64,000 bases of DNA from Symsagittifera roscoffensis (lineage: Eukaryota > Xenacoelomorpha > Acoela > Convolutidae), in assembly GCF_963678635.1 (NCBI RefSeq), contig NC_087065.1, positions 66,745,374 to 66,809,373 on the forward strand, written 5' to 3'. Of the stretch, positions 55,123-64,000 are shown piece by piece. Each line of letters opens with the position of its first letter. Position 1 is the first letter of the stretch. The position numbers and the translations under genes were made by a program. The notes under the pieces were generated by a model that was not told the DNA's origin, ran no database searches, and was given only the letters and a program-made list of their open reading frames with translations.

Positions 55123-58100
55123 TTATAGGGGATGTTCACCAAAACTAGAAGCTTTTTCTTCTCGCGGCTCTGTTTCTGAATAGGGCCGCTGTAAAAATCC
55201 CCAATCCTGAAGTTGAAATTCGGGCGAACTGTTATCAGTTTCATTGTATGAGTTGGAACACTCGGTGTCCATGTAAATGTCCTCTAGAAAAACTATTTCT
55301 TCGCCAGCTTTATGACCGAAGGGCACTGTCAAAATTCCGTCGAAAATAAGAAAACGTTTTGAGTCGATTGATGATAATGCACGTTTGTTTTGTTTTACTG
55401 TCATGTTGGTTCGACTTTTCGAAACTTTAATACAGTTATACACTCTCAATGTTTTTCCCTGTGAATAAAGTGTCCCAGAAAGTTTGGTGGATCAGTTCTC
55501 CCTGTGCACTCTGTTTTATTCCTTTGGACAGAAGCAAAGGTATTATTCTTTTCTACAAAGAAGGGTATTGTTTCATTTCACTTCAGCAAAACAATTCATA
55601 ACGAACAATATTTCATTCATTTTACCAAAAAAGAGCAAAGGACTCCAAATTCAGATTTAAAAAAGAGAAAAAGAGATGAAATATGTTTTTAGATGAATTA
55701 TCGTTTAGGCAGCATTGTATGATGCTGCCTAAATTAGCTAAATGCCCATAGCTTATCTTAACAAACTCAGGCAGGGAGGTAGGGAGGGAGGTTGGTGGTA
55801 GTGGTGGTATGTTTGTTCTGTAAAAATGTAGGTCTCGTCTTTGAACTTTAGCACAACTTTATTGTTGGTATCGTCGAACAACAAATGGTCTTCATCGTAA
55901 TTAGAAAAGTCAAAATCGGCTTTTTTTTCTAAGTTTCGGTAAACATCGTTATTTTTTATGACATAAATAAAACTATCCGTGTCGTAGTAAAGGAGTTTCA
56001 AGTTTACATTCGAATTCATTTTTTGATAATGAAACTGGAAAATGAAACCCTTGGCGAGGTATAGGATGGTCGCATCAACTATCATAGGTTTGGTCCTCAA
56101 TATTTTTGTTTTTGAAAATCTGATTGTGGCTAATTGATTGTCATTTACTTGAAAGCTCCTCGTTGCGCTCAGAGTTGTTTTTTGTAGAAGTTCTCTCTCA
56201 TTCCTTACAATGTCCAGCTTCTTTCTTCCTAACGTAGACTCCATTGTCTAACCGAATGCTGAATTATCATTTAGCTTGTATAAGTTCTCCTGGAATTTAT
56301 TTACCGCGGCTTTTCGTGTTTACCGCAGCGGGTGTTGAGGTCTACAAAGGGTGGCAGTCAGTGACTTTGGCGGCACTGAAGAATTTCTTTGAGGTGAGTT
56401 TTTTTCCATTACCAGCTCGTGGTACAACTCAAGGGTATGGTAATGCAAAACATAACCATCTTTAGGATGCAAGGTCTGTAGAAGTTTTGGCACTTCTGGC
56501 AGTGTGGTGATTCGCAATTTTCCAAACATGTCGACTCGCTCGTTGCTCATTGCATCGATGTCCACTAATTCACGAGAGGGGGAGAAGGGGTAATCAGCAA
56601 AGAAGTCGTGAAGCTCCTCGGATTTTGTCAAATTGACTTCAACTGTGTAACCCTGAGGTTTCGCAGGTGAGCAGAAAATTGACTTCCACTCTGAGGTTTC
56701 GCTGGTGAGCAGTATGTCTTCCACACTTTTTTAACTATTGAAAAGTCGTTTAATGGCAAAAACCAGTGTTTCATTATCCCCCGTACAAATTATTTGCATC
56801 AATATTGAGGATGTAGCTTGTTGGTTCTGAGGGCGAAAAGTTGTCGAGGTATTTATTGTTTGCTTTGTAAAATCGGCGCGCGTAAACCAACGACTTGCCT
56901 CCTCGTATAAATCGATGCACAAGGTCCAGATGTTCACGGTCCGTTAAGAGTTTCAGGTCGGGCTTACAAATTTTTAGAAAGGCGTCCCCGGTAAAGTTAA
57001 TTGCCGTGAAATAACAGACGCAATCCAGCCCGTAAATTTGATAGCAAACCCCATGGAAAGCTTCGAAAACGGAAGCAAGTAATAGCACATCTCTAGTCAA
57101 ATACAAGCCATGGTAATCACCAATTGAACCAAACATCAATTCGGTGAAACTTTTTTAGGATATGATTGTATTGGTTTCTTGTAACACTTACATCCCCTCA
57201 TGTTAGACTATTTTCCTCTCCGTTTTGCCCTTTCCGTTTCAACATACTGACTTTTTCAGGGGAGTGGCCGAGTTTTTCAAAAAAAACTCTCCAGAAGCGA
57301 ACAATTTTGTTGAGAAGTTTATCGACAAATTTTGCCAGGGGCGCTAGCATAAATCTATACGAATCTATGAACCTTGGATTTTTTTTAGTTTTTTTTTCTT
57401 TTTGATCGTGTACATTTTTATATATACTGAGATTGTCAAGGATATAAAATTTTCTTCAGGTAAAGGTAATGCAGAAAAAGTTTTTTCTAAATCGCATTTG
57501 CCAGCGCTTTGATTGTAAAATGTACGTCAAATTTTGACAAATTGAGAGCTACTACTGGGTGGTAATTTGTTGCTTTTATATTAACGTTACACTCATTAAA
57601 TATTGTGCAACATTTTTTTTTCTACGTAAATTTGCTTCGCTTTTGATTCAAGGGAGCTTATTAGCTCCTCAATCACATTCGGTCCTCTTTTAAGCTCAAA
57701 CTTAAAAAAAATCTTTTTTCCCAAAATCCATTACTGCTAAGGCGTAGCCGCACGGTCGGTTGATTTCAATTGTTTGCATGCTAGAGTTTTGCGGATCAGG
57801 TTGCGGTCCGTATACTGGTAAATCAAAATAGATCAAAGAATAAATCAAATATACTCCAAATCAAAGTAGATTACTCATGATACGTACCAACGAGCTGTTA
57901 AGTTTTTGTACTTGTGGTCATCTTTTACCGGCTTAGTTATGACGTTATGAGCATTGTTATGACGTTATCTTACGTGGAATCTCAGATTGCAATCGGTGCA
58001 CTTTGTGCCGCACATACTCGACCAGTTTTTGGAGATCATTTATCAACACATAGTGATATTTTGATTTTGATCCATCTGTCAGCAGCAACAAGTCCGCAAC

Positions 58101-59271
58101 CAGGCTAGTAGTGAATCTGCTCGACACTCTTCTGAGCAACAATTTCGTCATCGTTGAACTTGAACAGAAAAATGAACTTTAGATCTAGTTTTGTCGTGAA
58201 ATAAAAAGGGGGTTTGAATAGGTGAAGAAAATTATTGGAGGGGTATTACGTTTTGCTTACCGAAAGTCCTTGATTTGACAATTGTTCAGTCTTTCAAATC
58301 TGTCCATATCCATCAGACTCAATGGCATTTCGTATTCATCATTGATTTTCACAGTTCTTTCTTTGTCCAGATGGTAGTTTGTTTTTCGCCAGCCACCGTT
58401 TAGATGTGGGGTAGAGGGCGGGCTTATTCACGTTGTGATATGCTGCAACAAAGCTGTATAGAAAGCAACGGTCATCATCTTTAGTGTTGATGCTTGTGAG
58501 CAGAGTAGAAGCAGCGCTAAGGGCATCAGGTAGCTCGAGGTAGGATCCTGATCTTATTGGTGAGAAGGCCGCGAAACTGTTTGGCAGTTTTTCAGTTCAA
58601 TTGATAATCTTTCCGCTACCATGAGAAGAGAATGGGTTGGCTTGGTTAACCATATATTCAATCAGTTCCAAGTTTTGATCCCCAGCTATTCCCTCGAAGT
58701 ACACTGTCAAGGTCTTAGTGTTTAGGACTAGCATGGTCCTTTCGAAGTTTCCAGTGGGAATTTTGATCATCCCCACTTCCACATGAAATTGCACTTTGGT
58801 TGGACCCTCTTTGACCCTTTCCAGTATGAGAGTATCTAGTTCCTCCTTGTTTTGCATAATGACTTGAAGCAAATCCATTTGTTTTTCACCAACTTTGAGA
58901 TCATGTCGGCGCATTTTCCCTCTGAATGCGCTTTCCGTTGGGGCAGCGGAAGAGCTCATCTCAATGACATCCCAAACTGACAATGCGTGCTTCTTCAGCA
59001 AATGTTTTTGATAGCTACCCGCGGTGAGAAATTTTGTACGGCAATATATACAATAACTATTGGAAGTCATGTCATGTGCCAGCTGGACGTGCTCTTGGGC
59101 TTCCGACAAACTCTCGAATGATTCGAGACACTCAGTGCAAACAGTTTGAGGAGGAGGGTGAGAAAAAGTTTTGTGAACTTTTTGCTCATGTGTTCTCCAG
59201 TTCATTTCAGAGCTCAGTATTTTCTCGCAATGCTGATTGAATTTCAATGATTTCAAGCCCACAAGTAACAC
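55123..59271 (-). pseudogene. protein-primed DNA polymerase B (pPolB) of Polinton
   Basis: Replication polymerase of the transposon, in pieces. From the N-terminus: 59271-58597 with two C2H2-type fingers and a conserved Polinton N-terminal region; about 58500-58260 (C-F-L-Y then P-L-S-L-M-D-M-D-R-F-E, frame-broken); 58151-57957; about 57405-57230, exonuclease part R-F-I-D-S-Y-R-F-M; 57139-56774 with Y-L-T-R-D-V and palm motif D-A-N-N-L-Y-G-G (about 56777-56800); 56724-56320 (L-H-D-x-x-x-D-Y-P); 56244-55753 with palm motif Y-D-T-D-S (about 55973-55990). A TAG replaces an expected codon just before the ATG at 56244. 55449-55123 is the C-terminal end. At least five breaks: a dead copy. Confidence 0.85.
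55704..55733. repeat. perfect 12-bp stem hairpin inside pPolB remnant
   Basis: TTTAGGCAGCAT, six bases, ATGCTGCCTAAA. It lies in the stretch between palm and C-terminal pieces where pPolB similarity is lost, so it may be inserted DNA. Confidence 0.8.
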
Positions 59272-62115
59272 GTGTCGCGATAGAAGTAGAGTTAGGTTTT
59301 GTTTGTTGGAGATACTGAACTAATTCATAAAAATTTCATGACTGAAGTCAAACTGGTTATGAAGAAGCAAAAACGAGAACTTGACAATAATCTCTTTCGT
59401 TTCCAAAAACAGGGTTTATAGCAGCTTTAGCCTCTATATTTCTCATCAACTTGTTCAAGTGCAAGGGTTTTATAAATTGAAAAAAACTGATTCATTTACA
59501 GCTTCAAACTTGTGCTGTTATTTCTAAGGAGCTACTTTTTTAAGGATTAGTAATTTTTTAGAGAATGGTTTAGAATTTCAATAACCATAACAGCACAAAT
59601 TTACAAATTTTGAAGCTTATAATGATTCAGATTCAGCCTTAAACTCTTTCTGACTAATTTTAGCTGGGAAGCAATAATTTGTTAATGATTTCAAGCTCGC
59701 TTCTTGGTTTGCTTGAATAGTTATAACAAAAAAAATAGAGCCCGTTTTCTGGTAAATAAGTGAAATATGAGAATTAATCAATTTGGATATCTTGATAGTT
59801 GCAGATTCATGATAAGCATAGATTGTCATTTGATTAAGTTTAGAACATATGGAAATCTAAAACCCTTTCATGTGATTCAGTGTACTGTGAAACGTTTCAT
59901 ATCATGTCCTTAGAAATTTTAAGGCACGGCCGTTTGCTTTAAGGGGCAATATATAACCCGGCGTGGCTCGTCGCTACGCCCCTCGGGAATGCCTCCCGTT
60001 CTGTAAAATTCAAGTGAAAAAAATTTATTGTGCCGTGAAAAAAAAGGAAAAGTAAATTAACAGACAAGTCTCTCAAAAGAATTAATTAAAAACTAGTAAG
60101 TTTTTCAATGATCTCGAGCACAGTACTACTGGTCGTGTTCTAAACTTGAAAAACATAACTTTTCAAATTCTTTTTTCTTCATTTTTACCTTAAATTACTC
60201 ATTCTCGGTTTAAATTCATGTGAAAATGAGATATGAAGTTTTTATGATATACTGATGCCTAATTAGGACAAGCGTGGAAATTTGAAACGTTTATAGCCTA
60301 ATCAATGAGTGTATATATTAAAAATGAAAGTTGGGGAAAAACAATTTTGTCTCCACATCCACTGAAACTACCGTCAATCAGTTTGCCATAATTTTCCGAG
60401 CAGGGTTAAGAGTAATGTTCGTCTTTTGAAGAAAAAAAAACATATTTTTCATTTTTTAACGTTTTTTACCAAAAAAATTGTCCGTTTAACACCCAAAATA
60501 TGAATTTAAACTTAATATAAAACAGAATTATGACTTATAATACCCTCTGTTACTTAGCGTAAGGCCTGGCTAACCCCACCGGGCACAAAGTTAAGGAGAT
60601 ACAGAGCAGAGCCAAATAGAGAGCAGAAGAGATGATGAAAAGGCCAAATATATATGGTTGAAAAGAAAGCAAAATCCTGAAAGGATATTCCAAATGGGTT
60701 TCTTTAATAAGCAAGTACGTTTGTCTCTCTTTCTCTCTCTCATTCTTTCTCGAACAACAATTTTAGCAAAAAAATTTTCTCGGTTAATGATTTTTTTGTT
60801 TACAGAGCAAACTGCAACTGATCTACTACGTGAGATAAAAACTGAGATAGGAAACACACACACACGATCATGTTGAATCAAGTTATATATCAATCAAACA
60901 AAAATGAAACTGTAAAACCTTGGAATAAAATTTGAAACAAAGGAAAGTTCTTTTTAAAGTTATTAGAACTCTCGAAACTGTAATTTTCTCTTTTTTTGGC
61001 ACATTGCAAGCCTCAGTTGAAGTGCTTCCTTGAATAAGATCTGGGGTCAGTAGATAAGTTGTGTCCCTACTCTGTGTCGATAAAACCTTAGCATCCGAAT
61101 AGGAAGTTGATTGTTTTGGAGTTGAAACTGCTCCTCTAACAAAGGACTCGTGAGACCTTGCTGTCGGGATTTTTTAGTACGCTTGGCGCTCTGCTTAATT
61201 ACGAGTACATCCCTTCCTGATTTTCGTATAATGGGATTGACTCGCAGTCATAAAAGAGAGTTTTTCTGGGAGAATGCTCGAGCGAGGTTGTGTCGTTTGT
61301 CTCAGTCTTTTCTAATGATGGATAGCTCTCGTTAATAGTGCAACTCTCGTACATTCTTTTTCGGTGCCGTCGAAGTGATCAATGAGGAGGTAGTTCGGTA
61401 GCAATACGTGACTTTTTGTAATCTAATACTGGTTTTGATTGCCGTCGTTTTTTGGGGAGCCACGTCATTGAACGGACTTGCTGTAGAAGGTGAGACTCTT
61501 TCTTTCTGTTGATGAATGACTGCAGTCGATTCTCTCATATATGTTTGGTAGATAATTATTGTTCTTTCGCGATGAGACACTGATAATATTTGTTATGGAC
61601 TAATCAAAACTTCAAGATAATTTGAGGTTTCTTATAATAATACGACTGAATTACAGAAATGAGATTGAGATAATAAAATTTTATTTATGAGAAAGAGATC
61701 AGGAAAGGGATGGCATGGCTCAATTGAGTCAACACTAATGATTTTTTAAGCAAAACTATCAACTTTTTTTATTTTTTTACGCATGACGCTCGAGGCTATG
61801 TTAAGTTTGCATGTCAAAACCCGACTTTTTAGATTTATGTTATAGCTTTTTTATAGTGGCTATGGGCGAAAGCACTTAAGTTCAAGTTTTCTTGATAATT
61901 TGCTAGACATTCTTTGTCAAGCTGTTAAAGTTTCATTACCATGATTCGTATTAGTCATTACATTAATCGCCATAATGAAAAACAAAAGAAGGTTTCAGAG
62001 TATACCCGGAGGGAAAAGGCAACTAAATACCCGTATAAAATTTTGTTTATCGTTGATGATATTATATCCTTGGTGATAAAATTTTATCAATATGGCTTAA
62101 GGCGCTCTTAAATTT
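59272..62115. other. right half of Polinton, no recognisable gene
   Basis: Open stretches (for example 61580-61332 and 61320-61030 on the minus strand) are Ser/Thr/Arg-rich and may be remnants of a structural gene; I cannot assign them. A small GC-rich island with a GGCGTGGC/GCTACGCC hairpin lies near 59958-59980. Confidence 0.5.
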
Positions 62116-62221
62116 GTCACGTAAACTTCTACTTTGAAAACATTGTCACGTAAACTTCTACTTTGAAAACGTTGTCACGTAAACTTCTACTTTGAAAACG
62201 TTGTCACGTAAACTTCTACTT
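62116..62221 (+). repeat. 29-bp subterminal tandem repeat of Polinton
   Basis: Units GTCACGTAAACTTCTACTTT.. start at 62116, 62145, 62174 and 62203; three are full and the fourth stops after about 19 bases. They abut the inner edge of the right inverted repeat and are absent from the left side. Confidence 0.95.
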
Positions 62222-62251
62222 TCTAATTCCAAGATTTACTTGGAATTAGAA
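62221..62251. repeat. perfect 13-bp stem hairpin at inner edge of right inverted repeat
   Basis: TTCTAATTCCAAG, ATTTA, CTTGGAATTAGAA. The second arm overlaps the start of the inverted repeat. Confidence 0.85.
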
Positions 62252-62478
62252 AGAATTTTGTATCGTGTTCCTTGTTGTTGAGCTAGGCTTAGCAAGATCC
62301 TAAGTAGGAGGTCTTCTGCTTTTTGGGTAGAAAAGTTCTTTAGTTTACAAAATCCTAAGATTAGGGTCTTCCCAAAAATTAGAGACCCCTTTCCTAGGAT
62401 TTTGCTTGACGTGAGGTCTCCCCCCTTAGGAAAGACCAAACCCCCCCCTTAGGATCCGGGAAACGATACAATACTACT
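62242..62478 (-). repeat. right terminal inverted repeat of Polinton
   Basis: About 237 bp, complementary to 54577-54793. Contains runs of C and repeated CCTAAG/CTTAGG words. Confidence 0.85.
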
Positions 62479-62484
62479 GGCTTT

Positions 62485-64000
62485 GCTCTCTCTTTTATTT
62501 TATCCAGAAAACGAGCAACACTTTGTTTTATAGCTAAACTTGTGTATCTTAAACACTTATCTTGATTTATTGTTTTTCTTGAGAGCTTATATTACAATCA
62601 GCTTCTTTTTGAAGAATTTTTATTTAAAAAAACCAATGTATTGAGATGGCTGAATATATTGAATTGAGAGAGAATTTAAATGATGGAAAAATTTTTTCCA
62701 AAATACCAATTTTTGGGAACATTTGTAACGCTTATTCTTCATATCATTTCTAACTGATTAATTGACTCTGTTAATCGTAAAGATTGATGGCTTAACCACT
62801 AGTGTTCATTAGTCTAGCTACTCTTGTTTGTGCCTTGAGTGGTTAGTAGTTTTCAATCCAGGTTACTGCGTCTTGTTTCGCTTCGAGCGTATGACAATTC
62901 TAAAATCGCATCTAATCAAAAAGAAGCCAAAAAAGAGATGCTTTACACGGAAAAAGTTACTCATTTTACTCGGACTGTTTGATTAGTATTCTGAACATTC
63001 TTGCATCAGAGGTAATTTGCATCTTTTCGGAATCGTCAGAGGCTTTTTGATTTCGGAAATTTTTTAATTTTCTCGCTCAGGGAGATTTTCTCCTTTCTAA
63101 AAGTCGAACAACTATCAAGCCTGATTTGCAGGGGTTTTATTATTCAGTGTTTGTAATGCTTTAAAATGGCTGACTGCTTAGCGCTTTATTGTCAGCTCTT
63201 TAAAACAAAATAAACAAATAGTCCGTCTACCTAGCGACATAATTGTTTTTGATTTAAACCAAATAGTTTAAATTATTGAATTAACTTACATTGCGACCTT
63301 AGAAAAAAAATCATTTGAATTGGAAAAATAACAAGAAAATAAAAAACAGCCCTAATGAAAGGAATTCAGTTGAAAAATGACTAGAAGATTCCTTTTTTTG
63401 ACGATAACAAGTTAGGAATAGAACAAGTCTCCTTTGTTATTTTTGACATCAAATAAATAATAAAATGATAGCTTTTTTTTGTTTGGAGAGTTTTTGCAAA
63501 ACTCAACCAATTTTTAAGATATCCAGTTGTTCTAGAGGCGCATTTTTACATTGTTATCAATTTATTTACATGAACTATCAGTGGGATTAGGGTTTTATTA
63601 TTGGATAATTTAAAACAAGAATATTTTTTGCTATGCCGCTCAAAATTTATTTCCCTTTCGTTTGGAACTTTAAAATTTTTAATTTAGCAAAAAATACCAA
63701 ACAAAACGTATTATTTCACAAATTTTCACTAGTAAACTCTGCATGAAAGATATCCTACCAAACAGTCTCAAATTTGTTAAAACCCAAACAAAACTAATAG
63801 CATGAAAGCCGAACAAAAAAATAAATGAGTATATAATTTGATTTAAGTTTAAAATAAAAGAAAAATATTATTTGAACTTCAGATTAGAAACTTTCAGTTT
63901 CAAGCCTCTTCACCGTTGGAGTTGGTTTCCTGCTACTTTGTATTATCCAAACTTACATTGGCTAGCGGTACTTAAAAGGTTCCACTCTTAATTAGTTCTT
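62485..64000. other. unassigned AT-rich flank
   Basis: No gene, repeat or element recognised. If the TRPM gene continues upstream, its N-terminal exons should lie here or beyond the window. Confidence 0.5.

Larger units (their letters stand above)
54577..62478 (-). mobile_element. Polinton/Maverick element, shortened (7.9 kb)
   Basis: Inverted repeats of about 220 bp begin AGTAGTAT(C/T)GTATC at both ends (54577 and, on the minus strand, 62478). Flanking hexamers GGCACT (54571-54576) and GGCTTT (62479-62484) look like a diverged 6-bp target duplication. Inside is a protein-primed DNA polymerase B gene on the minus strand. Polintons normally span 15-20 kb with integrase, ATPase, protease and capsid genes; none is recognisable here, so this is a deletion derivative. 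Confidence 0.85.

Noticed and set aside
63957-64000. Possible exon end with a strong GTAAGT donor on the minus strand at the window edge
   Set aside because: Only about 44 bases are visible; the one frame that could be coding has a stop just upstream and no recognisable residues.
1-64000. CRISPR arrays, bacterial operons, phage genes
   Set aside because: Repeats here are minisatellites and transposon repeats without unique spacers; introns and transposons show animal nuclear DNA.

Overview
The window is nuclear DNA from an invertebrate animal. It holds a spliced TRPM-type cation channel gene on the minus strand, with GT..AG introns whose acceptors are mostly TTTTCAG-like, and it is packed with animal transposons: an Env-bearing LTR retroelement, a giant Ty3/Gypsy element, a Polinton/Maverick and a mariner remnant. 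The sequence does not separate nematode, crustacean, springtail or another phylum. A 200-N scaffold gap lies at 40003-40202.

Layout. (1) 1-32655 (+) is an old, broken, retrovirus-like LTR element, 'element A': gag remnant, protease, RT/RNase H, integrase, a membrane plus Pro/Ser/Thr-rich accessory region, an Env-like gene, and a further gene (ORF-X) that overlaps the Env tail. (2) Nested in ORF-X at 10790-29101 is 'element B', an 18.3-kb Ty3/Gypsy element with matching 906-bp LTRs, a 2.6-kb leader containing a 14-bp minisatellite, a 995-aa gag, a 1932-codon pol ending in what looks like a macro domain, and a 1391-aa third ORF with an SGNH/GDSL motif and no envelope features. (3) 32656-35665 is AT-rich spacer with a small MITE-like repeat. 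(4) 35870 to 53101 (or 53661) is the 3' half of the TRPM gene on the minus strand. Five exons join in phase from S2 to the stop codon. The S3-S4 intron is 13 kb because a second, internally deleted copy of element A ('A prime', about 40203-52450) sits in it. (5) 54577-62478 is a shortened Polinton/Maverick with about 220-bp inverted repeats starting AGTAGTAT, diverged 6-bp target repeats and a broken protein-primed DNA polymerase B. (6) 62485-64000 holds nothing I can assign.

The most unusual items are the macro-like and SGNH-like domains of element B, and the accessory genes of element A, especially ORF-X. Comparing A with A prime helps throughout: A prime supplies an empty site for the B insertion, shows that the ORF-X start and a small intron just after its stop codon are conserved, and reveals a 7-kb deletion of pol in A prime. 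All retroelement genes in A and A prime are broken. Element B is almost open but has a frame break inside the protease motif and a lost catalytic Asp in RT.
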